Source: Georgfuchsia toluolica (lineage in GTDB: Bacteria; Pseudomonadota; Gammaproteobacteria; Burkholderiales; Rhodocyclaceae). From it: a stretch of 64,000 nucleotides of DNA. The notes beneath the pieces were generated by a model, which saw nothing but the letters and a program-made list of their open reading frames with translations, did no database searches and was not told the DNA's origin. This document shows positions 1 through 10,369 of this stretch, piece by piece (positions within the stretch are counted from its first letter, which is position 1; every line of letters starts with the position of its first letter). The stretch covers positions 2,108,001-2,172,000 of the forward strand of contig NZ_CAJQUM010000001.1 in the NCBI RefSeq assembly GCF_907163265.1. Reading direction: 5' to 3'. Both the position numbers and the translations under genes were made by a program.

Positions 1-1
1 C

Positions 2-760
2 AACCGGCTGCGCATCGCCGAAGAGGGTCTGTCAGCGCTGGCCGAAAATGTCGATTCGCTGATCGTGATCCTGAACGAGAAGTTGATGGAAGTTCTCGGC
101 GAGGACATCAGCATGACCGAGGCTTTTCATTCGGCCGACAACGTGCTCAAGAACGCCGTCGGCGGCATCGCGGAAATCATCAATGTGCCTGGTTTGGTCA
201 ATGTCGATTTCGAGGACGTGCGTACCGTAATGGGCGAAATGGGCAAGGCCATGATGGGTTCGGCCAGCGCAACAGGCGTCGACCGCGCCCGCATCGCCGC
301 GGAACAGGCCGCTGCCAGCCCGCTTCTGGAAGGCATCGAACTCTCCGGCGCGCGCGGCGTGCTGGTGAATATCACCGCCAGCAGTTCGCTTGGCATGAGG
401 GAAGTCAAGGAAGTGATGAACACCATCCGCACCTATGCGGCAGATGATTCAACCATCATCTTTGGCACGGTCTTCGACGACGCCATGGAAGACCATCTGC
501 GTGTCACCGTAGTCGCCACCGGCCTTGGCAGCAAGGCGGCAAAGCAGCGCCCGCCCGTGCTGAAGCCGGTCGAAGGTGTCGGGCTGCGTACCGGCACCGA
601 CAACTATGTCGTCGAGGCGATGCAGGGCGGCAATGGCGAGATATCGTTGCCGCCGGTTTTTCATACCAATCGCGCCCGCAATGCCGCGGTCGAGGCAATG
701 TCAGCAAGTGGAATGGAGAAGTACGACATCCCCGCTTTCCTGCGCAAGCAAGCTGATTAA
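2..760 (+). CDS. ftsZ: Cell division protein FtsZ (C-terminal two thirds, 5' truncated by window edge)
   Basis: FtsZ is the tubulin-like GTPase that polymerises into the cytoplasmic Z-ring. The reading frame is open from base 2, so the GTP-binding N-terminus lies outside the window. Visible are the HVDSLI-like segment (here ENVDSLIVILNEKL), the core GGIAEIINVPGLVNVDF, the MGKAMMG and GVDRARIAAEQA segments, and the C-terminal domain ending at VVATGLG. A variable linker follows. The end YDIPAFLRKQAD is the conserved tail peptide that binds FtsA and other division partners. Its stop codon abuts a family-A repeat. lpxC follows, the standard end of the dcw cluster. Identification is secure. Confidence 0.97.
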   Translation, partial: NRLRIAEEGLSALAENVDSLIVILNEKLMEVLGEDISMTEAFHSADNVLKNAVGGIAEIINVPGLVNVDFEDVRTVMGEMGKAMMGSASATGVDRARIAAEQAAASPLLEGIELSGARGVLVNITASSSLGMREVKEVMNTIRTYAADDSTIIFGTVFDDAMEDHLRVTVVATGLGSKAAKQRPPVLKPVEGVGLRTGTDNYVVEAMQGGNGEISLPPVFHTNRARNAAVEAMSASGMEKYDIPAFLRKQAD

Positions 761-969
761 CGTGAAAAAGCGGCGACGGAACGCCTTGTGATATCGAGCG
801 TAGCGATCTGAATGGGGCGGGGGCATAGGCGGGGTTTCGCGAAGCATTGCTTCGCGCCGCCGCAGCTGGCCGGCTGTGCAAAGTCGGCCGTGGAACGGGG
901 GTGGGGGCGTTCAATTTGCCTTTGCGCACTTTCATCCTCAGGGGTGGTGCTGGCGACCATGCGCATTAA
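761..969 (-). repeat. Family-A palindromic repeat, copy A1 (fills the ftsZ-lpxC gap)
   Basis: This stretch of about 320 bases between ftsZ and lpxC has no gene. Most of it is a full-length family-A element in reverse orientation. Read on the minus strand it begins GCGCATGGTCGCCAGCACCA and ends TTTTTCACGTTAA, the last bases being the complement of the ftsZ stop. Shared blocks with copies at 6599, 18017 and 60388 include GGCAAATTGAACG and GCGCTCGAT-like words. The central hairpin is GCGAAGCA/TGCTTCGC at 839-855. Nothing else is recognisable up to the lpxC start. Confidence 0.8.
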
Positions 970-1080
970 GTCGGGAGCTAAAGCCAGGCGCCAGCAAATG
1001 ACGCGCCTTCAAGCATGTCATTTGCCGGTGCCCCGCTCTTTGCGCTCCGCTTCATCGCCTTGACGTAAAATGTGCAAATC

Positions 1081-1995
1081 ATGTTGAAACAGCGCACGCT
1101 CAAGTCCCTTGTACGCGCCACCGGCGTCGGCCTGCATTCCGGCGCCAAGGTGATGCTGGTGCTACGGCCGGCGCAGCCAAACACGGGCATTGTGTTTCGC
1201 CGCGTGGATCTCGATCCGGCAGTGGATATTGCCGCCAATCCCTTAACGGTCGGCGATACGCGTATGGCATCCTGCCTGGAAAAAGACGGCGCCAAGGTGG
1301 CGACGGTTGAGCATCTGATGTCGGCACTGGCCGGACTCGGCATCGATAACCTGTATGTGGATATTGACGCGCCTGAAATCCCGATCATGGATGGTTCGGC
1401 AGCGCCGTTTGTTTTCCTGCTGCAATCGGCCGGAATCGAAGAACAGAACGCAGCGAAGAAATTCGTCCGCATCAGGAAGACGGTTGAGGTGCGCGAGAGC
1501 GACAAGTGGGCACGCCTGTCGCCGTATGAGGGCTTCCGCCTCAACTTTTCGATCGTTTTCAATCATCCCGCAGTGGACAAGACCGGCGGCGAAGTCACCA
1601 TCGACTTCGCCGACAACCGCTATGTGCAAGAAGTGGCGCGGGCACGCACCTTTGGTTTCATGCAGGATATAGAAGCCTTGCGCGACCAGGGGCTGGCTCT
1701 GGGCGGCAGTCTGGAAAACGCCATCGTGATGGACGAGTACCGGGTGCTGAACGCCGATGGCCTGCGTTACGCCAACGAGTTCGCCAAGCACAAGGTGCTG
1801 GATGCTGTCGGCGATCTGTATCTGATCGGCCATCCGTTGCTGGCGGAATTTTCCGCCCACAAATCCGGGCATGCCTTGAACAACAAGTTGCTGCGCGCCG
1901 TTCTGGCCGATGCCGAGGCGTGGAAATATGTGACTTTCGAACAGGCCGAAACCACGCCGGCCGCTGTCGCCGGTCTCTACCCGCAAGTGGCATGA
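1081..1995 (+). CDS. lpxC: UDP-3-O-acyl-N-acetylglucosamine deacetylase LpxC
   Basis: LpxC is the zinc amidase that performs the committed step of lipid A synthesis in the cytoplasm. About 304 residues is the normal length. The ATG at 1081 gives MLKQRTLKS, matching the usual MIKQRTLK start; an in-frame GTG nine bases upstream is less likely. Zinc and catalytic motifs are present: VEHLMSAL (first His), [16 protein letters not shown] (second His and Asp) and the C-terminal AHKSGH His. The MDGSA segment of the active site is also present. It follows ftsZ as in most proteobacteria, but a repeat lies between them, so its promoter context may differ. No clear Shine-Dalgarno sequence is seen. Confidence 0.97.
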   Translation: MLKQRTLKSLVRATGVGLHSGAKVMLVLRPAQPNTGIVFRRVDLDPAVDIAANPLTVGDTRMASCLEKDGAKVATVEHLMSALAGLGIDNLYVDIDAPEIPIMDGSAAPFVFLLQSAGIEEQNAAKKFVRIRKTVEVRESDKWARLSPYEGFRLNFSIVFNHPAVDKTGGEVTIDFADNRYVQEVARARTFGFMQDIEALRDQGLALGGSLENAIVMDEYRVLNADGLRYANEFAKHKVLDAVGDLYLIGHPLLAEFSAHKSGHALNNKLLRAVLADAEAWKYVTFEQAETTPAAVAGLYPQVA

Positions 1996-2017
1996 CGCTA
2001 CGCCGCCGGGCCGCCCT

Positions 2018-2043
2018 GACCGAAAAAAATCCCCGTGGGACAA
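2018..2043 (+). repeat. Short repeated word containing CCCCGTGGGAC (copy E1)
   Basis: The words CTGACCGAAAAAAATCCC and CCCCGTGGGAC recur at 23515-23541, nearly the whole unit, and at 30549-30560, the second half. All three lie just downstream of genes and next to other repeats. Function unknown. Confidence 0.5.
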
Positions 2044-2108
2044 GGCGGAGCAGCAATAAACCGGAGCGGACGCAGTCCGCGAACAACAGTCACTCCTTCC
2101 CTCGGAAG

Positions 2109-2195
2109 TTGAGTCGGGGCTTCACAAAGCACTGCTTTGCGCCGTCGAGACCGACGAACCATGCAGGGCTAGTCCTGGAACGGGGTGGGGGTTAG
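2109..2195 (-). repeat. Family-A repeat, central fragment (copy A2)
   Basis: The central part matches the reverse complement of copy A5 (18017-18237), including the block ACCATGCAGGGCTAG and the hairpin CAAAGCA/TGCTTTG at 2125-2139. The terminal blocks (GCGCATGG and TTTTTCACGC) are missing. It ends four bases before the start of the small membrane protein gene and may form its leader. Confidence 0.7.
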
Positions 2196-2198
2196 GTT

Positions 2199-2381
2199 AT
2201 GCTGCTATTGCGGATTGCCGGTTTTCTGACGGTGATCATCATCGGGGCTGGTATTGTTGCCTATCTCTTCAGCGGCGATCGGCGCTATCTTCGTCTCTCG
2301 GGACGCGTCGCCAAATGGGCGCTGGTTTTTGTTCTGGTCATCCTCAGCCTGATGTTTCTGGAGCGGCTTATCGTCTTGTAG
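2199..2381 (+). CDS. Small two-helix membrane protein of unknown function
   Basis: A 60-residue protein with two hydrophobic helices (about residues 3-24 and 39-58) separated by a basic loop with GDRRYLRLSGR. It probably spans the inner membrane twice. A protein of this size and pattern commonly sits between lpxC and the DciA-like/M23/secA block in betaproteobacteria, which supports it being a real gene. It overlaps the end of the convergent dciA-like gene by 14 bases. No function can be assigned. Confidence 0.75.
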   Translation: MLLLRIAGFLTVIIIGAGIVAYLFSGDRRYLRLSGRVAKWALVFVLVILSLMFLERLIVL

Positions 2382-2820
2382 TCCTGATCCGCGCCCGTAG
2401 TGCAAATCGCTCCAAGGCAGTTCTCAAAGGCGACTCCTGAGGTAGGCTCTGTGCCAGCGATGTAAGTCCCTGCTTCGTTGCAATCCCAATATCGGCAGGG
2501 GATTCCTGTTTTCTCCCGCTATCCGAAGCGATACCGGGTTGCACTTTTACCTGTATTTCGTTAACGTCCACCCCGGATTGCCGGAAGGATTCCGTCAATC
2601 TGGGGGTCAGTTGCCGGATTTTCGCAGCGACTGCGCTATTGGTGGCATGGATGACCACCTTTCCGAGTTTCATGTTGGCCACTCGGCCATGCTGTGCCAG
2701 CGCCGCCGGTGCGGCGCGTTCGAATATTCGCTGCAGATTTAATAATTTTCCTGCGTGTGCTGAAAGTCGCGCAAGGTTACTGTCGGCGTTGAGAAAATCG
2801 GCAATGTTGCGTGAGGCCAT
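2368..2820 (-). CDS. DUF721 / DciA-like protein
   Basis: About 150 residues. The N-terminal part (IADFLNADSNLARLSAHAGK...IFERAAPAALAQHG) and the segment LGKVVIHATNSAVAAKIRQL match the DUF721 pattern. In many bacteria that domain is DciA, the protein that helps load the replicative helicase DnaB. The rest is low-complexity and poorly conserved, as is usual. I chose the ATG at 2820 (MASRNIADFL). A start at 2853 would run into the divergent M23 gene, whose start is at 2848. Only 27 bases separate the two starts, so the promoters must overlap the coding regions. Confidence 0.75.
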   Translation of the reverse strand: MASRNIADFLNADSNLARLSAHAGKLLNLQRIFERAAPAALAQHGRVANMKLGKVVIHATNSAVAAKIRQLTPRLTESFRQSGVDVNEIQVKVQPGIASDSGRKQESPADIGIATKQGLTSLAQSLPQESPLRTALERFALRARIRTTRR

Positions 2821-2847
2821 GGACTGATCGTAGCGGGGAGGATAGGC

Positions 2848-3792
2848 GTGCATATTATTCTTGTTTCAAACCGGCTGGCGACTGCCAAGACCATCACCAT
2901 CACACCGCGCCTGCTGCTGGGCGTCGCAGTCGGTTTCATCATGCTCGTATTTGGCCTTTCTTCCCTGTTTTCGTATGTCACAGTGCGTCATGCCGCTGAA
3001 ATTCGCCTGCCTTTCCTGCAGGATCTGGTGCGTGATACGACCAACGAGGACTCCCGCCGCCGCAGCGAGTTCATGCGGGAAAATCTCAAGGTGATGGCCA
3101 TCAAGGTCGGCGAGTTGCAGGCGCGGCTGGTGCGCCTGGATTCGCTCGGCGAGCGCATGGCGAATCTGGCGGGCATCAAGACCCAGGAACTCAGGGCGGC
3201 TGATCGGGTTGAAGCCGGCCGCGGCGGTCCGCTGCTCAAGGCAACTCCGCTTTCCGCGGACGAGCTGCAACAGACGCTCGACGCTCTGTCGCATGAAGTG
3301 GAAGCTCGCTCCGACACCCTGGCGCTTCTCGATTCGCACCTGTTCGATGAGCGCGTGCGCAGACGCATGCTGCCGACCACCCTGCCGGTGGATGCGCAAT
3401 GGAACTCTTCCGGCTTCGGCTGGCGCATCGACCCCTTTACCGGCGAGCGTGCCATGCATACAGGTGTAGACTTCCCCGCCGATATCGGCGCCAAAGTGGT
3501 TTCCGCGGCGGCCGGCATCGTCGTTTCGGCCGAGTTCCATCCCGATTACGGCAACATCATTGAAATCGATCATGGCAACGACCTCACCACGCGTTATGCG
3601 CACCTCTCACACATGCTGGTGAAGCTCGGCAGCGTGGTCAAGCGCGGGCAAGTGATAGCCGAGTCGGGCACTACCGGCCGTTCGACCGGACCGCACCTGC
3701 ACTTCGAGGTCCGTTTCCGCGGCGTGGCGCAAAATCCCAACCGCTTCCTCGAACAGGCCCGCGACGACATCACGCGCGTTGCCCGGCGTTAA
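2848..3792 (+). CDS. M23 family metallopeptidase (LytM/NlpD-type)
   Basis: A 314-residue inner-membrane-anchored peptidase. It has a short cytoplasmic start, a transmembrane helix ([20 protein letters not shown], residues about 24-43), a periplasmic helical or coiled-coil stretch (about 60-170) and a C-terminal M23/LytM domain (about 190-300). Zinc ligands are visible as HTGVDF and HLHFE, with YAHLSHM between them, so it is probably active on peptidoglycan cross-bridges rather than a degenerate EnvC-type activator. It starts at GTG 2848, preceded by a good Shine-Dalgarno (GGGGAGGAT). It lies directly upstream of secA, a common betaproteobacterial arrangement. Confidence 0.92.
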   Translation: MHIILVSNRLATAKTITITPRLLLGVAVGFIMLVFGLSSLFSYVTVRHAAEIRLPFLQDLVRDTTNEDSRRRSEFMRENLKVMAIKVGELQARLVRLDSLGERMANLAGIKTQELRAADRVEAGRGGPLLKATPLSADELQQTLDALSHEVEARSDTLALLDSHLFDERVRRRMLPTTLPVDAQWNSSGFGWRIDPFTGERAMHTGVDFPADIGAKVVSAAAGIVVSAEFHPDYGNIIEIDHGNDLTTRYAHLSHMLVKLGSVVKRGQVIAESGTTGRSTGPHLHFEVRFRGVAQNPNRFLEQARDDITRVARR

Positions 3793-3809
3793 AGGCTTTC
3801 AAGAGCTCA

Positions 3810-3826
3810 GGGGCCTGGATGGCCCC
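3810..3826 (+). other. Stem-loop in the secA leader
   Basis: A perfect six-base stem GGGGCC/GGCCCC with loop TGGAT lies 42 bases upstream of the secA ATG. A second, weaker dyad (CCGTTT/AAACGG) follows. There is no U-run, so it is not a canonical terminator. It could end or attenuate M23 transcription or structure the secA leader; this is inference. Confidence 0.35.
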
Positions 3827-3868
3827 ATGATAAAATTGCCGTTTTGCCAAACGGTTAACGCCTCCCTC

Positions 3869-6592
<2,724 letters not shown>

Positions 6593-6598
6593 ATTAAC

Positions 6599-6750
6599 GC
6601 GCATGGTCGCCAGCGCCCCCCTTGATGATGAAAATGCGCGAAAGGCAAATTGAACGCCCCACCCCACCCCAACCCTGCCCCGGGGCGAGGTTACTGATTT
6701 GCTCGCTACGCTCGATAGTCACAATGCGCGCTGTTTTTGCTTTTTCACGC
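6599..6750 (+). repeat. Family-A palindromic repeat, copy A3 (between convergent secA and rsmA)
   Basis: A near-complete element beginning GCGCATGGTCGCCAGC and ending TTTTTCACGCTAA, where the final bases contain the complement of the rsmA stop. It has imperfect terminal inverted repeats (GCGCATGGTCG against GCGCATTGTGA). The central covarying hairpin seen in other copies is replaced by a C-rich tract. It may serve as a transcription barrier between the two convergent genes. Confidence 0.8.
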
Positions 6751-7526
6751 TAACTGTCCCGACCGCTGAGCTGATTGGCAAGCCTGACATAATCTTCAAC
6801 CCCCAGCCTCTCCGGGCGCACCGTGGGCGTAATGCCCAGGTCCTGGAGTTGCGCCTCCGAAAACAGCTTGCGCAAAGTGTTGCGCAGCATCTTGCGCCGC
6901 TGCGAGAAAGCGGCGCTCACCACACTGGCGAAGACTTCCATATTGCGTGCATGAAGTTCATCCGCCGGTTTCGGAATCATGCGCACTACGGCGGAATTCA
7001 CCTTCGGCGCCGGCGTGAAGGCGCCCGGCGGCACGATGAACAGGCGCTCCATGTGGAAGCGGTATTGCAGCATCACCGACAGCCGTCCGTATTCGCCGCT
7101 CCCCGGGGCGGACACCATGCGATCGACCACTTCCTTTTGCAACATGAAGTGCATGTCATGCACATGGCTGGCGAACGCGCCAAGATGGAACAGCAGCGGC
7201 GTGGAGATGTTGTAGGGCAGATTCCCTACCACGCGGAGATTCTCGCCCAAGGTCGCAAAATCAAAGCCGAGTGCATCGCCTTCATGGATGATCAGCTGGT
7301 CGGCAGGGAAGCGCTGTTTCAATTCAGAGATCAGATCACGATCGATCTCGACGACATGCAATCGATCCAGCGCAGCCAGAAGCGGCTCGGTAATCGCCGC
7401 CTGGCCGGGGCCGATCTCCACTATCAGGTCGCCGCGCTGCGGCGCAATCGCGGCGACGATCTTGCGGATGATGCCAGGTGAATTAAGAAAGTTCTGGCCG
7501 AAGCGCTTGCGCGGGATATGCGCCAT
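6750..7526 (-). CDS. rsmA: 16S rRNA dimethyladenosine transferase RsmA (KsgA)
   Basis: RsmA dimethylates two adjacent adenosines in helix 45 at the 3' end of 16S rRNA late in 30S assembly. It has 258 residues, the usual size. Visible motifs are RKRFGQNFLN (start), EIGPGQAAITEPLL (SAM-binding motif I), the acidic VVEIDRDL and the catalytic NLPYNIS. It is the last gene of the minus-strand lptD-surA-pdxA-rsmA run, the order known from E. coli. A family-B inverted repeat separates it from pdxA. Confidence 0.96.
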   Translation of the reverse strand: MAHIPRKRFGQNFLNSPGIIRKIVAAIAPQRGDLIVEIGPGQAAITEPLLAALDRLHVVEIDRDLISELKQRFPADQLIIHEGDALGFDFATLGENLRVVGNLPYNISTPLLFHLGAFASHVHDMHFMLQKEVVDRMVSAPGSGEYGRLSVMLQYRFHMERLFIVPPGAFTPAPKVNSAVVRMIPKPADELHARNMEVFASVVSAAFSQRRKMLRNTLRKLFSEAQLQDLGITPTVRPERLGVEDYVRLANQLSGRDS

Positions 7527-7542
7527 GGTATGAAACCCTTTA

Positions 7543-7631
7543 AGTCACAGAGGTCACAGAGAGAACCAAACCCGCGATGGTAGGGGATATTGGTTTTGAA
7601 TTTCTCTGTACCCTCTGTGACCTCTGTGGCT
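7543..7631. repeat. Family-B inverted repeat, short (empty) copy B1
   Basis: The left arm starts AGTCACAGAGGTCACAGAGA. The right arm runs TTCTCTGTACCCTCTGTGAC and ends CTCTGTGGCT; its complement reads AGCCACAGAGGTCACAGAGG. The arms are built from nine-base units of the type CACAGAGGT. About 35 bases lie between them with no gene. The element sits between rsmA and pdxA and its right end touches the pdxA stop codon. Transcribed, it would form a long hairpin inside the operon mRNA. Confidence 0.85.
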
Positions 7632-8589
7632 AATTGCCTTTGGCATTTGCTTTTCTGCTGGCAATCTCTATAGCCATTCTCACGGCCGCAAACAGGCTGC
7701 CCGGATCGGCGCGGCCGGTGCCGGCCAGACCGAGGGCCGTGCCGTGATCGACCGAAGTGCGCAAAATCGGCAGGCCGAGGGTGATATTCACGCCTTCTTC
7801 AAAAGCCGCATACTTCAAAACCGCCAGCCCCTGGTCGTGATACATCGCGAGCTGGGCGTCAGAACCGGCCAGCACCTTGCGCGTAAACAAGGTATCCGCC
7901 GGCAACGGCCCGACCAGATCCATACCTTCATTGCGCAGGCGTTCCAGCACCGGCGTAATGATCTCGATTTCCTCGCGGCCGAGATGGCCATCTTCGCCCG
8001 CATGAGGGTTGAGCCCGGCAATGAGAATGCGCGGCCGTTCGATACCGAACTTGTTGCGCAGATCGGTATCGATAATGCGCAACGTCGTTTCCAGTTCCTG
8101 CTGCGTGATTGCCGCCGGGACTTCCTTCAGCGCCAGATGCGTGGTCGCCACGGCGACGCGCAAGCCGGCGCCGGCCAGCATCATCACCACGCGCGGCGTG
8201 CCGGTTTTTTCGGCAAGATATTCGGTATGGCCGGTAAAGGGAATCCCGCCTGCGTTGATGATGCTCTTCTGCACCGGGGCAGTGACCATCGCTGCGTAAC
8301 GGCCATCGAGGCAACCTTGCAGCGCACAGTTGATGACGTCGATGACATAGGGCGCGTTGCGTGCATCGAGTCGGCCTGCAACGCTGGGAACACGCAAAGG
8401 AACATGCTCGGTATCGAGGCCGGTTACCGACTTGCCGATCAGCCGCGCACGTTGCGCAAGCAATTCCCGATCGCCGATAACGACAATACGCGCCGGCAGA
8501 TCGGTATTGGCCAGCGCAAGACAAATCTCCGGGCCGATACCGGCGGGTTCTCCGCTGGTAACGGCAATTAGAGGAAGGTCAGAAGTCAT
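7630..8589 (-). CDS. pdxA: 4-hydroxythreonine-4-phosphate dehydrogenase PdxA
   Basis: PdxA performs the NAD-dependent oxidation of 4-phosphohydroxy-L-threonine in pyridoxal phosphate synthesis. It has 319 residues, within the usual 320-330. Visible are ITSGEPAGIGPEI-like N-terminal residues (VTSGEPAGIGPE), the metal-binding GHTEYLAEKTG, GLNPHAGEDGHLG and MYHDQGLAVLKY. It lies between surA and rsmA on the same strand, as in E. coli, but repeats separate it from both neighbours. Confidence 0.97.
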   Translation of the reverse strand: MTSDLPLIAVTSGEPAGIGPEICLALANTDLPARIVVIGDRELLAQRARLIGKSVTGLDTEHVPLRVPSVAGRLDARNAPYVIDVINCALQGCLDGRYAAMVTAPVQKSIINAGGIPFTGHTEYLAEKTGTPRVVMMLAGAGLRVAVATTHLALKEVPAAITQQELETTLRIIDTDLRNKFGIERPRILIAGLNPHAGEDGHLGREEIEIITPVLERLRNEGMDLVGPLPADTLFTRKVLAGSDAQLAMYHDQGLAVLKYAAFEEGVNITLGLPILRTSVDHGTALGLAGTGRADPGSLFAAVRMAIEIASRKANAKGN

Positions 8590-8599
8590 TTAAGCGCAC

Positions 8600-8805
8600 A
8601 CTGTTTGCAAGTACAGGCTCCCCCCGCCGCAATGTCACCAGCGCAAGCGCTGGTTGGGGCAACTGCCCTTCCTCCCATCCTCCCTCCCCACCACGGGAGG
8701 GAAGTGACTAATCGCCCCGCCCAAGGGGCGGCGGTAGGGGGTGGGCCACCGAATTTCCCAAGGAGTGCGCTTCTGCACCCCTTGGGGAAAGGGGTTGGGA
8801 GATAG
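8600..8805. repeat. Family-C palindrome-rich GC repeat, copy C1
   Basis: The surA-pdxA gap of about 220 bases holds no gene. It is a mosaic of short palindromes: CCAGCGCAAGCGCTGG, CCTCCC...GGGAGG and CGCCCAAGGGGCG. The segment CTTCCTCCCATCCTCCCTCC followed by AGTGACTAATCG resembles the segment CCTCCCAGCCTCCCCC...GGTGACTG inside rsfS (62340-62380). I treat the two as one family. Its effect on transcription through the operon is unknown. Confidence 0.6.
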
Positions 8806-8811
8806 GTCGTT

Positions 8812-10107
8812 TTATTTCTCGTCGAGACGATATTCGACATACGCCTGATCGCGCTGCTGGCGCAGCCAGTCCTGATAGGCTTCATCGGCCTTGCGCTCGC
8901 GCAGGGCCATGCGGGCAACCAGGCGCTGACGCTCCTTGGAACCCTCATCAACGCGGCGTTCAAGTACCTGGATCAAGTGCAGCCCGAAGGACGATTGCAC
9001 CGGTTTGCTGATTTCACCGATCTTGAGCTCATCCATTGCATGCTCGAACTCGGGCACGGTGTCGCCCTGATACAGCCATCCCAGGTCGCCGCCCTTGGAA
9101 GCGGAAAGATCGTCGGAATAGAGACGCGCCAGCTCGGCAAAGTCGGCGCCATTATTGAGCCGCTCCTTGATGCCGTCGAGCTTGCGCCGTGCATCGGCCT
9201 CGGACGTCAGGTCGTTGATGCGGATCAGGATGTGGCGGGCGTGGGTTTGCTTGAGCGCAGGCAGGCCTTGTTTGGCATCTAGGCGTTCGATCAGCTTGAT
9301 GATGTGGAAACCAGCCGGGCTGCGCAGGATATCGCTTATCCCGCCCGGTTGCAGTTTGCCCAGAGCGTCGCCAAACAGGGGCGGCAGACGATCCACCGCC
9401 CGCAGTCCAACGACACCGCCAGTGAGGGCATCCGGCGCATCGGAAAAGGTGGCGGCGACCTTGCCGAAATCTTCTCCGGCCTTGATCTGCGCCAGCGCCT
9501 GTTCGGCGCGCTCGCGCAGGCGCTGCAGCTGTTCTGGCGTTGCCTGTTCTGGCGCGCGAATCAGGATGTGGGCGATGTTGACCTTGCCGCTCTCGGCCGG
9601 CGGCGGATTGGCAAGGTAATTGTCGATCTCACCGTCGGAAACGGTGACGCGGTTGTCGACTTCGCGATCGCGCAGGCGGCTGAGAACGACCTGCTCGCGA
9701 ATATCCTGGCGGAAGTGGTCCCAGTTCATGCCGTCATGTTCTATCGACGCCTTCATGTCGGCGACCGACGCATTGTTGCTCTCGGCGATGCGGCGAATGG
9801 TGGCGTCAAGGTCGCCGTCGGAAACCGAGAGACCGGTATCCTTGGCGTACTGCAACTGGATGCGGTCCATGATGAGACGCTCCAGCGCCTGCTTGACCAT
9901 CACATCCTCGGCAGGAGGCTGAATGTTCTGGGCGTGCAATTGCTGCAAGGCAGCCGCCAGACGCAGCTTCAGGTCGTATTCGGTAATCGCTTCGCTGTTG
10001 ACCACGGCGATCACGCGATCAGCCGGGATAACGGGCGCAGGAGCGCTCTGTGCGACGATCGGCAATTGCAGGGCCAGCAGCAGCGGAAGTAAATGGCGCA
10101 GTTTCAT
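8812..10107 (-). CDS. surA: Periplasmic chaperone and peptidyl-prolyl isomerase SurA
   Basis: SurA escorts outer-membrane proteins, notably LptD, across the periplasm. I start it at ATG 10107 (MKLRHLLPLLLAL), which gives a clear Sec signal peptide cleaved near SAPAP and a protein of 431 residues. The N-terminal chaperone domain (about 25-160) begins DRVIAVVNSEAITEYDL. Two parvulin domains follow, starting NIAHILIRAPE and THARHILIRIND. It lies downstream of lptD on the same strand, with 262 bases including a family-A fragment between. Confidence 0.96.
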   Translation of the reverse strand: MKLRHLLPLLLALQLPIVAQSAPAPVIPADRVIAVVNSEAITEYDLKLRLAAALQQLHAQNIQPPAEDVMVKQALERLIMDRIQLQYAKDTGLSVSDGDLDATIRRIAESNNASVADMKASIEHDGMNWDHFRQDIREQVVLSRLRDREVDNRVTVSDGEIDNYLANPPPAESGKVNIAHILIRAPEQATPEQLQRLRERAEQALAQIKAGEDFGKVAATFSDAPDALTGGVVGLRAVDRLPPLFGDALGKLQPGGISDILRSPAGFHIIKLIERLDAKQGLPALKQTHARHILIRINDLTSEADARRKLDGIKERLNNGADFAELARLYSDDLSASKGGDLGWLYQGDTVPEFEHAMDELKIGEISKPVQSSFGLHLIQVLERRVDEGSKERQRLVARMALRERKADEAYQDWLRQQRDQAYVEYRLDEK

Positions 10108-10221
10108 GGGATTCCTAAGCCGGCCAAGCCGGAACCAAACAAGGATAAAAAGATAACTTCGATGAAGGACTTTGGCCGGAAAAGCAAATAAAGGCCGCCC
10201 CTCCCATCCGCCCACGACTGG

Positions 10222-10345
10222 TTTTGCACAACCAGCCGGCTGCGGCGGCGCGGAGCAGTGCTCCGCGAAACCCCGCCTACACCCCCCTCACGGGGAAGGC
10301 GATTGTTAGGCTCGCTTCGCTCGAAATGCTTCGCACGATTTGTCA
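10222..10345 (+). repeat. Family-A repeat, partial copy A4 (between lptD and surA)
   Basis: It contains the hairpin GCGGAGCA/TGCTCCGC at 10250-10266, followed by GAAACCCCGCC and GGCTCGCTTCGCTCGA, aligned with copy A5. The hairpin stem differs from A5 at two positions on both sides, which preserves pairing. The GCGCATGG terminus is absent. It lies in the leader of surA. Confidence 0.7.
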
Positions 10346-10369
10346 TGACTTAACCAATTAATGAATAAA

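Noticed and set aside
504-935. Minus-strand frame spanning the end of ftsZ and the repeat
   Set aside because: Composed of ftsZ antisense and repeat DNA, with Arg/Pro-rich composition.
3810-3826. Rho-independent terminator before secA
   Set aside because: The stem is good but no run of T follows on either strand, so I list it only as a stem-loop.
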